Assembly: GCA_028023455.1 (NCBI GenBank)
Contig: JAQFVV010012397.1
Location: 3,279,501-3,343,500 of the forward strand
Reading direction: 5' to 3'
Length of the DNA: 64,000 nucleotides
Origin: Epiperipatus broadwayi
Taxonomy: Eukaryota > Onychophora > Udeonychophora > Euonychophora > Peripatidae
A program made the translations under genes and the position numbers. Of the stretch, positions 21,316 through 31,429 are shown piece by piece (position 1 is the first letter of the stretch; every line of letters begins with the position of its first letter). Under the pieces are notes generated by a model that was not told the origin of the DNA, did not search any database, and saw nothing but the letters and a program-made list of their open reading frames with translations.

Positions 21316-21612
21316 ATGATAACATGATGTAAATAAATCAATTATTTTATATAGCGCATGTTTATAAACTGTAATAGTTAAACAGCATTAAGCTGTTGCA
21401 CATGCGCTTTGCAGATTTTTAACTATAAATGACTGAATACTAACACTTCAAACACATGATAAAGTCTTTGGGAAAAGGTAGAATGGCCATTCTATCTTTT
21501 CCCAAAGACTTTATCATGTGTTTGAAGTGTTAGTATTCAGTCATTTATAGTTAAAAATCTGCAAAGCGCATGTGCAACAGCTTAATGCTGTTTAACTATG
21601 ATAACATGATGT
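21316..21612. repeat. 226-bp near-perfect palindrome with flanking 15-bp direct repeats
   Basis: Positions 21374-21599 form two 113-bp arms, inverted with a single mismatch (ggtagaatgg versus gatagaatgg) and no spacer; the centre is gaatggccattc at 21481-21492. The 15-mer atgataacatgatgt occurs at 21316-21330 and 21598-21612, like a target duplication around the insertion. No coding capacity. It may be a very young foldback element, a local inverted duplication, or an assembly artefact. Confidence 0.85.
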
Positions 21613-23274
21613 GGATTTCAACATGTAATGGAACGATAGAAACTTCTTGGTGTTTTAAATTTTTGTGGTTTCACCATTTGTTTTGCTCTATATTTCTGAG
21701 CATTATAAGGTATTCAACAAGATTACATGGTGAATATTCTGAAAATCAAACTGATCAAAGAAATAATCTGGATTCTTGTATGAGTTGCAAATAGATGTTG
21801 GTAGTGTATGCCTGTGCTTTATCCTGATGCAAGATTACTACTCAGAGAATGCAATAACTTAGGCTGTAAAATTTGATTTATATGTAACTAGATATATCTA
21901 ATTACTAAAATTAATATATTCTGTACAAGGATTTCTGATAAAAATTTATGGACAGTAGGTGAATCTACCTTTGACTCACAGTTAATGTTTGAAAAGTTAC
22001 ATCATATTACTGAACATAATATGGTGTCACTCCTCTTACAAGTAGTTTTGATATATCTTACTGATTAGTGCAAAAGTAATATTTGTCAGACTTCAGTTTA
22101 GCTTCTATTTTAAGAGAGATTTCTTATTCATACTTTGAAGCTTCTGTGTGTATAATTGTATCAGTTTCTCTGCAATGATAGTAAAGTAACACAATAGCTG
22201 TTAGTAGGACTTTTTGAAAGAGATTCAAATTACTAGATTTAATAACAAAGTTTTTTAGATCTTTTAAGCTTGGACATGCAAGAAATATAATCTTAAAATT
22301 GATTGTACTTCATTTATCTTCATACCATTTGCAATTTGCACAAAATTTGTTTTGATGATTCTTCTCTTGATTATTAACTTTTGCATCTTGATTTGCATGT
22401 CCATGTATTATTTTTGATAAGATATGTTTATGGAGAATAGTGTATTTGAGTGTTTAATGTAAATATAAAAATAGATTGATTGTTTGACATTTCACACAAA
22501 AACATATATATTTAGTGAGTTTTTGGAGAAACTTTAAATAGAAGAACAATGGATATCCAGAAAAAGAGGAATTTTTCTAATAAATAATCGTTTTCCTTTT
22601 TTTTTTATTTATATGTAATAATAAATCTTTGAAACAAGTGATTTTCCAATTAAATTTATTTATTTACCCAAGCTGAGTTTCAATACTTTGGAGCTGTGAT
22701 TTTCTTTGTGGACACTATCATCTTTTGGAGGATATTTGAGTTATTTAAAAAGACATTTGGTTCTAAAAGACCAATAAGAGAAGGGAAGGCATTTAAAAGT
22801 GTAATAATAAGTTCTAAAAGGATAACATAAGGGCATTAGACATAATAAAATCACAGGGCAGGATTTTTAATATATAACTGGCCATAATTTAAGTTATGTG
22901 ACATATTGTTATAAATGAATTGCGATGAATTTTCAAACAGTCTTAACAACTATTTGACAGCTTTGATGTATATTTGTGCATGTGCTTCATGCACTGTAAG
23001 TTTGTCAATTTTGTGATCATCATATGCAGATGGGACTCGGAAGTTAGAATAATTTAAATTTAATCTTATTATTATGAAACATTATTTCATCTTAGGTAAG
23101 AAAATATTTATTTTATTTATGTTTACATATTAGTTATTTAAACATGTTGGATGCTAAGAAATATCATTAATTTTTTTGTGTTTCCATTATGGTAACGTGA
23201 CTACTCTCTCAATATTAATATGCATTATATATTTATTAAATAATTTGGTAATAAAGTAATTTTTTTTAAAAAAA
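21613..23274. other. Intergenic, nothing recognised
   Basis: AT-rich sequence with somewhat more mixed composition around 21613-22400. A 74-codon open stretch at 21570-21794 begins inside the palindrome and has no recognisable domain. No element ends seen. Confidence 0.5.
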
Positions 23275-24660
23275 AAATAATGGCAGATTTATAGAAGCCA
23301 AAGAAGAAATATAGAATATTATAAGTTTTATACAAGCATCAACAAACAAGTACCAATGTGCCTCCTCTGTAAAAAAACATTTTTAAATAAGGCCATGAGA
23401 TCTTCTCATTTACTTAAACATTTAGACAAGTTTCATCTAGATAACATGAATTAAGACTTGTGTTTAAAAGATTCATGACACATGAATAATAACCAACATT
23501 ATCAAATATTTTTGCATGTACTTAACAAAATAATAAGAATTTCTGGACTTACAAAACTTACTTTTAATTTTCAACTGAAAAAATCGCATACAATTGAAGA
23601 AATTTAATTTTATCAATTTCTAAAGTGTTACATAAATCACACAATATAATAAAATTCATTTCATTTGTATCAAAAGCAGATAATGAAATGGCCAAAAGCA
23701 TAAAAATACATCATGCAACATTATACAAAACACACAATTCACATTATAATTAGATGAATCTCTATTGATAGATAATTAATATTTATTGCTGACATATGAA
23801 TGATTGATATAAGAAAATTAGTTTAGTGAAGCATTATTATTTGCAAAATATTTAGAAAACTGATATAAAAGGTGAGTTTTTTTAAAAGACAGAAATTCCA
23901 CTTCCGTATATTATTAACTGCAAATAGAGGTTTTTACAGTTTATTCTGTGTCGTTCACTGCTTGATTTATACCAACATTTAGTTGCAACAAATCTCTTGA
24001 TGGTATATTGCATACCTTTTAACAAATTGTGAATATTAATATAAACAAAATTAAAACACATACTCTCAATGATTTTGAAAACTTTATGCTAAAATGGTTT
24101 TATGCAATTATTACTTCATAATGAAATCTGTTGATCAGCCAAGGATAAGTATTTGAAATGATTTTATCAACTATTATTATGGAAAAATGCAAGACTATCT
24201 CAATAATAACTTTTGAAAAATTAAAGCTGATATAGCATACCTATCAAATTTATTTACTAAATTCAAAAATGAAATACAAGGATATGTCAAAATTAAAAGT
24301 TATTAAATATAGGATGATATGAATTATACCAGTTTCCAAATTTGTTGCAAATAGAAAAGCAATGTAAAATAGCAGATGATACACTACTGATATTTATGAA
24401 TCAGTTACAAAAGCTTCATAAAGACATACTGGAAAAGATTTGAAGACCATTTTAATTTGAAATTTTTAGATAGGATAATCATCATTCAGTAATGATCATT
24501 CCAAACTCCAAGAAAAAAAGACAATAATAATAATATACTTAAGTTTTGTGATGAATATATGAACTAATCTGTGAAATACAAATACATCCACATATAGAAT
24601 GTATCTGGTCCATTATTCCATTTATTTAATATTCTGCAGTGCTGCTTTTTAACTTCAGAA
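23275..24660 (+). mobile_element. Decayed hAT transposase (ZBED type)
   Basis: Plus-strand translation across frames begins with a BED-type zinc finger at 23350-23452: PMCLLCKKTFLNKAMRSSHL followed by LKHLDKFHLDNMN (C-x2-C ... H-x3-H). Further pieces follow the hAT transposase order: SKADNEMAKSIKIHHATLYK near 23680, LDESLLIDN near 23752 (the conserved 'L.DEST' box with the catalytic acidic residue), and FAKYLEN near 23850. Weak text in the C-terminal part could be the dimerisation region up to about 24660. Stops interrupt every domain. Terminal repeats not found. Confidence 0.65.
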
Positions 24661-24746
24661 GAAAACTTTATGAATATGTCTAATTGTAATTCATCTTTGA
24701 ATTTTATTCTCTAGTATATTTTCCCAATGAAAACAATCAACATAGT

Positions 24747-25356
24747 TGTTATATCTCACCTTGTCTTAGAAGTGGACTAGTCCAGATCCCATCCTTATCT
24801 GATCGAATTGAGCACTCATTGCTGTTAGCCAATGCTCTCTAAATCCGGTTGTTGCCAGTAAGGTTGGGGATCTGACAATAAATAGTCAGCCTTTTTGGAG
24901 GCAAGCCTGTCTAATCTAAACGACAGAACATGCTCTCAATTGAAACCACTGCTGACAGTGAACATTTTTATTACTGTCATTATGCTATAAATCTACACAA
25001 TGAGGCAAGTCCATTATAGCCAACTGAAGGTAAGCTGTCTAGTACATATGAAAGAGTCATTGGACAAATTCAAGGCAAGCTGTCTAATACAGCCAGAAGA
25101 GTCATTGGACAAACTCAAGGCAAACTGTCTAGTACAGCCAGAAGAGTCATTGGACAAACTCTTGAGGCAAGCTATTATATTCAGCTGGAAGTGAGTTCAG
25201 TTATTCGGGCAATATCTACCTGGCATTAATGAAGTTCAGATAGGGAGAAATATATTTATTGATTGTATATTATGTAAATATATTTGATACTAATAAATCA
25301 GATTAAGTGAACTTCAAGTAGTTGGTTGGAGTCTGCAATCCAGACCAAACACAACA
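24747..25356 (+). repeat. Solo LTR (family X)
   Basis: A 610-bp unit starting TGTTATATCTCACCTTGTCT and ending accaaacacaaca, with a related inverted copy at 34455-35061 that begins TGTCATATCTCACCTTA on the minus strand. GTTGT occurs at the left junction (24745-24749) and immediately after the right end (25357-25361), a possible 5-bp target duplication that overlaps the LTR start by three bases. No internal region flanks it. It lies against the LINE remnant at 25380. Confidence 0.55.
25020..25180 (+). repeat. 51-bp tandem repeat inside solo LTR
   Basis: Three to four copies of a 51-base unit containing gagtcattggacaaactcaa and ggcaagctgtctagtacagc. Because 51 is divisible by three the frame stays open (25000-25194), giving repeats of the kind PEESLDKLKANCLVQ. 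No function is inferred from this frame; the sequence is probably LTR regulatory repeats. Confidence 0.8.
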
Positions 25357-25379
25357 GTTGTGTTGCTAATTTTTAAGGG

Positions 25380-26600
25380 CCTACATCTCTCATGAAAACT
25401 ATTCTCAAGTTTCATATAAAATCTCTCTTTTATAAAGATTTGTATTGCTTATTCCATCATGTAGAACCCATATAATACAAATAAACTTTTGTAGACAACT
25501 AATATATTGCAAATAATGCCATACATCTATTTGATTAATTGAGACAAACAATTTAATAAAAAGAATATATAAATTAGTCTTTTGTTTCTGACACTTCACT
25601 TGCATTTGTCTAACAATAAAGAATATGTCTGTAGTGCTTGATTTTCTAAAAACATGTTTAGTTTCTAGTAACCATTCATCTAAATGCATGTAACCTATTC
25701 AACAAAATCCTCGAAAGTATTTTTTCTGGAATAGATTGTAATGATATTTCATGTTGGATTACTATAATCTTGTCTATTCTATTTATTTTTAAAATTGAAC
25801 TATAGAAGTATCTTTTAAGAGTAGGCGCACAACTTCATGATTATATATATTTCTAAAAAGTTCCATCATTTCTGAAACTAACATATCACCACATTTTTAG
25901 CACTTTACCAGGTATCTCTTGAATATCTATTTTGACGTCAGTAAGCTGGATATCTTTGTCCAAATCTAAATGAATGAATAAAATGAATTTATAATTAAAA
26001 GTTATCTCAATTTTTATATTATTATTAAAAAAATTATAAAAATACTCCCATTTATTTGCAATATAGTAATCATATAACAGAGTATCATTTATAAATTTAA
26101 TAGGATTATTATCTCATTTGCGTAACTTTCAATGCATCAAAAACAGATCTAAAATAACTCAATACTAGTTTTAATTCACCAATCATTTTTAAGTCTTTTG
26201 TTAGTTATTGAACTTTTGCCTTTAAATATCTATACAATATATATATATATGAAGCTCCATATTTAATTTATTGCTCTGTTAAGCAGAAAATGTCACATTT
26301 TAATTATCTAGTGATTCTTGATTTTTAGTGAAGCTAAGAATAAATTTACTTGTATCCATATCATACTTTTTAAGATAATTACACATTTTAGAAACATGAT
26401 AATCCTGAGTCCAAATAGTAGTTGAAATTTAAAATGAAAAATAAATGTTTTTAAAAACTGAACATCAATTTTCTTACAAATGTGATTGGATAAAAGCAAC
26501 TTTTATTTCAACCTTGTGCTTACTAACCTATGATCTGTTCTACAACCTGCGCTTGTAAGTGTTCACACAATATTAACTTTTTTTTTGTATTCTAATTCTA
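25380..26600 (-). mobile_element. LINE (non-LTR) fragment, linker and RT start
   Basis: Minus strand. The 94-residue frame 25405-25689 reads HLDEWLLETKHVFRK, then STTDIFFIVRQMQVKCQKQK and TNLYILFIKLFVSINQIDVW: the RT block with pattern 'F R . G R S T T D M I F . . R Q L Q E K C ... D L Y . . F I D L T K A F D'. Upstream (25700-26000) pieces such as ISLQSIPEKILSRILLNRLH follow in the expected order. 26000-26600 aligns roughly with the LINE linker at 44.4-44.9 kb. It ends abruptly next to the solo LTR. Dead copy; clade not assigned. Confidence 0.7.
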
Positions 26601-29030
26601 TTAAATTCTTTTATTTTGTGCATGGATGCATTTATGTCCCTTTATAATGAATTATCTGCTTAAACATAGTGTTTTTGCTAATTGACCCATAGAATATGCA
26701 AAATTTCCAATAATTTTGACTAAAACCTATTGCTTATACCAACACAGGCAATAAAGTCTCAAAGCAGAGAAAATCAATTTTTTAATGATATTGCTGTAAT
26801 AATGCTATTCATTAAAGATCAAGAACTCTGAATTCTATGAATTTAATGTTTGAGTATATGCATTAATAAAATGAGCATAGATACCATCAAGTTTAATAAC
26901 ATTAACTTTTATTGATATATTAAGGAATTCCATGATTAGAAGATACTAAATTAGATTTTTCAGTAAATCCAATACCATACATTCTTCGTTCATTGTTTGA
27001 TCTGCCCTTGCAAAAACAAACAAACTAACATGTAGCCATTTACCTATTTTTTTCATTTTCTTCATCAGGAAGATGAATTCTACTAACAGCAGCTATATTA
27101 ATCCTAAATCTTATTAATTATTGTTATTCTATGATGAGGTCTTAAATAATTTGTAGTAATTTGTACATTTTGTGTATTTGGGGGGGGGGAGATTTATAAT
27201 AATTACTTTTAACACCACCACTACCTCTTGTTCAATCATTTTAATGAATGCATGACAGCTTAGTCAGACTGTGTGAGACAAGCTATTTTAGAGCACATTT
27301 TCTAAACCTTTTCCACTATTGTGGTAGGCAGTGGACCACTAAATTAAGCTATCTGAACATATAATCTTTGCTAGCTGAAACTCCTGTTTTAAATCCAAAC
27401 TTGACTCATTAGTAACTATCCTGCCTCAAATAAAGATCATAACTAAGGACTTCCAGTTTACTATATCTGCCACTATCATTAATTTTTTTAATTTTTGAGG
27501 ACTTGAACTAAAATCAAAAGAATGAAGAAAGCAACTAAAGTCAGAATATTTGTGCATGTAATTAAAGAATAAAAATGTTACATCAATACCATTGTCACAA
27601 TTAGTGTAGGAAGATAATTGATGACATGAGAAGCTTATGACAATTGGACTTTACACTAATTTACATGATTGAAGACAGTAAGGAAGAAAGGGAGACAGAA
27701 AAGATTTTGTATTGGAAACTACTTAGTCTTTGATGAACCAACATCTTATCACACAAAGCAGTAAACAATACTTTTGGTCATTTATATTTACAGTTAACTT
27801 TTTATAATGAAAGATCATTCTACTATTCACCACCTGTTAACCCTTTGACAGCCAGAGCACTATATATGAATATCAGAAATGTTAGTCTTGTAAAAGAACT
27901 TAATGAGGTATAAAATATTGAAATAAAGTTTTAATAATATTTATCTAGAGTTTTACTTAAAAAAAAAAACATTTTTTGATATTGTCTAGCATTGTGGGTC
28001 ACCTAAAATTTTAAGACTTTTTTCTAACATTATATTTTCTTAAAAAATGATTTTATGATGTTATCACAAATTTTAATCAAACTTAAAAACTGTATATAAA
28101 ATGCTAAGAGACTTAAAATTTTATGTTGCAAGTGTGAAACCTGACATTAATAAGTTAGTACCTCTTCATTGAGCCCAAGTGTCAAGTTTAATACTATAAA
28201 ATTGCAATAGCGTATCAAGCAAAAATCTTCAGCATTGAACAATAAATTGTTTCTCAAATTCAATCTCATTTTAAATTTTGTATACATTTAATTTATTTGT
28301 ATATTATTTTTACTCAAGTATTATTTAAACACATTATATTTTTATTTTTTTGTGATTTGTTTGTATTTCTATGTGATTTGTTATTATGTATTTATTTGCA
28401 GTGTTTTTTTTATAATAAAAATATCAAATGTAAGGTTTTTTCAATAATTTGTTTCACAAACTATTTTTTATTTTCTATTTTAATTTCTTTTTAAATATTA
28501 TATTAAAGCAGATTGGGAATTTGAGAGTACTTTGGGACTAAAAAGGACAGCAGCCTGAAATGTTGAGAGATTTAGAATATAGCATTTATAGTTTTAATTA
28601 ATGTTGTGAATATGATAGTCCAAAACATTCATAAATAAATAAATTTAATTGGAGAAATCATGTCTATTTTGAGGATTTATTATTACAGTTTATATATCTT
28701 TTTTTTTTATTAGCAATAACTTGTAAGTAAAGAGAAGAAAAATGACAAAGAATAAAAAGTTAAAGGCAATGTTTGCAACAATTATAAAAACTTATCCATG
28801 AATCATAAATACATCCATGCACATTACATGTTGATTCTTTAACCTGTTTAAATATAATTATGATGCCATTTTTTTAACTTTTTATGCAGTTAACTTTTTT
28901 TTAAAAAAGTTTTAACTCCTTGCAGAATTATAAATTTCCGTTGTATTCTATTCTCAATTATATTTTCTCAATAAAAGTAATTAGTATTGCATTTTTATCT
29001 TTAAGATATTTATATAATATAAATATGCTA
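26601..29030. other. Intergenic, nothing recognised
   Basis: AT-rich sequence with a G-run of nine at 27181-27189 and long A/T runs. Small open stretches (28297-28494 and 28920-29123) are low-complexity and carry no recognisable domain. Confidence 0.5.
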
Positions 29031-29059
29031 TATCCAGGGAGTATTCCTTTAATACCAGC

Positions 29060-29240
29060 CTTTTCACAGAGGCAAACTCTCCATACAGTAGTGCCATTCA
29101 ATGCAAGCCATAGTAATCAATAGATACGGGAAGGTTTATGCGTAAAATCCCTATCTAGTGCTGACTCATCCAATATCCCCAAACTAGTTTTTAGCTTGTG
29201 ACTTTCATCAGTGAGGAGCCTAGGATCTGAGAGCATGACA
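29060..29240 (+). repeat. Dispersed repeat with coding-like strand, copy 2
   Basis: Inverted relative of 7139-7350. Shared stretches include caaactctccat-cagtagtg, catccaatatccccaaacta and ctttcatcag-gaggagcctaggatctgagagca. The plus-strand frame keeps RQTLHTVV and SSVRSLGSES. Family not recognised. Confidence 0.6.
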
Positions 29241-30057
29241 CCAAAAAGAATGGATGCTGAACTGAGTTCATATCTATGTGACTATAGAAGTTAATGAGCT
29301 TTGCTTGAAAACATTATTTATTTTGGACTCAAAACTTTATAGTTAGCTAAAGAATGATGATCATGTGATGTTTGCTAGTTCAGCCTGGTATAATCAACAA
29401 CTTTATTAACAACACAAGTTTATTGATTTGTACATAAATGTATATAAATAAAAATAATTAGAATTTTTTTATAATCTTTAAAGTCCACGATTACCTGCAG
29501 TTGTATGATTCACATACATAGTCAGTTTAATATAATCGATATAGTTGTGTGTTATCATTAACTACAGTTTCTTACTTACTCAGATATAGTATAAGCAATG
29601 ATTTCATAATGACCATTATTCAGCCAACATTATGCTGAACACTAAATATATAATTATTATATCAGCACATCATTGAATAGACCATTTCAGGTTTTTATAT
29701 TAGTCCTTTCTGCATAATCTAAGTTCATTTGCATATTTTATCTTTTAATAACATTCAAACATATTCAGGTTGTATGTAAATTCTTCTACATTGAAAAGAA
29801 TAATGGATAATAATTATACATATATTGTTAATGCATAATTATAATAATTTTATATTCTTTATTTACATTTTAAATATATATAGTCAGTCCAAAATGAGAT
29901 CAAAATCCCATTTTTTTTGAGAAGTATTTACCATTCATTCACTTTCTTACAAGAGTAGATCCATTCATATCCATAAAGCAAATCACATTTACTAATTGAT
30001 TTTACCATTAAATGGAATATTCTTACAATATTTTTTTCAGTATTTATATGTTATGTC

Positions 30058-30249
30058 TGTTGTGTATCACGAATACAAATAAACACAACAACACTTTACT
30101 AGTTAATCATTTATTACTATTACTATACATAATGCTTATAAATACTCGGGGAGCATAATCATCGTCCTAACATGGCTTCCCTCTGAAGTCTCGCGGTTGC
30201 GATAATACTCATTCTGCAGTAACTGTGACGTCACCACGAATACATTACA
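30058..30249 (-). repeat. 3' LTR of young Gypsy
   Basis: Identical to 34260-34451 except one base (T at 30245 where the other has C). Preceded on the left by the target duplicate ATGTC. Confidence 0.95.
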
Positions 30250-31390
30250 CTCCTTCCCTTTCCCCCCTTTTTTGAGAAGTGTCATAGTCCAACAGATGTG
30301 CAGGAGGGCGGCGTACTCGCCGAGGGTGACCACTAGGTGTTTGTGGTTTACTCTCTCGGTGTATACTGGTGGTAGGTGCGGCCACCTGAATGGGTTCTCC
30401 AAGTGCTGTCTCATTCTGACTATCCTGGTTTGCCGCAGTTTCCTCTGTGTGGGCATTTACCGCTCTAGGTCGCAAGTGGTCTACATGTCTTTTTTGAATT
30501 CCGGAGTTCGTTAGAATCTCGTATGAGAATGGTCCTGTCTGGTGTTGGATAACTGCAGGTATCCATGGTGAGTTCTTTCCAGCCCTACGTGTCAAAATTG
30601 TATCTTGTGGTTGGAATGTTCGTACCCTTTGTGTCGGTATCTGAGTTATTTGCGGTGCCCTGTCAGGGTGCAGAAAATCCAGGCATGTTCTTATGCGCCG
30701 CTTGAACAGTAGCTTGGCCGGGCTAAGTTCCGTTGCTGTTGATGGCGTAGTGTGTTGCATTAGTAAATAACGTGCAAGCCGCTGACTCCAGGTCCCGTTG
30801 CGTAGACGTTGCAATCCCTCCTTAACAGATTGTACTGCACGTTCTGCCAACCCGTTGCTTGATGGATGATACGGAGCAACTCTTGCATGGCGAATGCCAT
30901 TCCGGTGAAGGAAGGTGGTGAACTCCATTGCAGTGAACTGAGGGCCGTTATCTGAGACAATGCATTCGGGAAGACCGTGTGTTGCGAAAAGTTCTCTAAG
31001 TGCTGAGATGGTAGCTCCAGTCGTTGTCGATGGCATTTCACGGACGTCGATCCACTTCGAGTGTGCATCCACGACAACTAAAATCATTTTCCCCTGGACA
31101 GGTCCAGCATAATCCACATGTATTCGTGACCATGGCAGAGCTGGAATCTCCCAGTGATGTGTTGGTGCACGTGGTTGCTGGTGTCGTATCTCTTGACAGT
31201 TGTTACATTTAGCTATTAGTTGTTCTATGTCCTGGTCCATTCCAGGCCACCAGACGTATGAGCGTGCAAGTGCTTTTGTTCTCACAATTCCCATGTGTCC
31301 CAGGTGCAGCTCACGAAGAACTATGGGTCTAAGAGATGTCGGTATGACCACCCGTGCCCCCCACAGCAAACATCCTCGGTGTGTTGACAA
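30245..31390 (-). CDS. Gypsy integrase (Pol C-terminal part)
   Basis: Open for 381 codons, continuing in the same frame as the upstream RT region but separated from it by two stops. It inserts element DNA into chromosomes. Seen: an N-terminal zinc-binding HHCC region (residues 29-65, ELHLGHMGIVRTKALARSYV then CNNC), the catalytic core with Asp93 (HVDYAG), Asp147 (VSDNGPQF) and Glu183, spaced as the DD35E triad, and a C-terminal barrel with TILTRRAGKNSPWIPAVI. A polar tail, including RRVRRPPAHLLDYDTSQKRG, runs into the polypurine tract and LTR. All catalytic residues are intact. The first residue given by an open-frame reading is not a real start; the segment would normally be made as part of Pol. 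Confidence 0.9.
   Translation of the reverse strand: MSTHRGCLLWGARVVIPTSLRPIVLRELHLGHMGIVRTKALARSYVWWPGMDQDIEQLIAKCNNCQEIRHQQPRAPTHHWEIPALPWSRIHVDYAGPVQGKMILVVVDAHSKWIDVREMPSTTTGATISALRELFATHGLPECIVSDNGPQFTAMEFTTFLHRNGIRHARVAPYHPSSNGLAERAVQSVKEGLQRLRNGTWSQRLARYLLMQHTTPSTATELSPAKLLFKRRIRTCLDFLHPDRAPQITQIPTQRVRTFQPQDTILTRRAGKNSPWIPAVIQHQTGPFSYEILTNSGIQKRHVDHLRPRAVNAHTEETAANQDSQNETALGEPIQVAAPTTSIHRESKPQTPSGHPRRVRRPPAHLLDYDTSQKRGEREGV
30250..30273 (-). promoter_or_regulatory. Polypurine tract of young Gypsy
   Basis: On the minus strand an uninterrupted run of 24 purines (A6 then G6 followed by AAAGGGAAGGAG) ends exactly at the 3' LTR boundary, the expected position for the primer of plus-strand DNA synthesis. 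It overlaps the last codons of the integrase frame. Confidence 0.9.
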
Positions 31391-31429
31391 CTCATTTTTT
31401 CGCGACTGATAAGATCAAAGATCTTGTTA
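31391..31429 (-). pseudogene. Stop cluster joining RT-RNase H to integrase
   Basis: TAA at 31427-31429 and TGA at 31415-31417 lie in the frame shared by both halves of Pol. Between them the neighbouring frame is open and reads plausible linker residues, and an A6 run (31395-31400 on the plus strand, as T) sits where that frame would have to switch back. Two compensating one-base indels therefore explain the break better than two point mutations. Confidence 0.6.
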
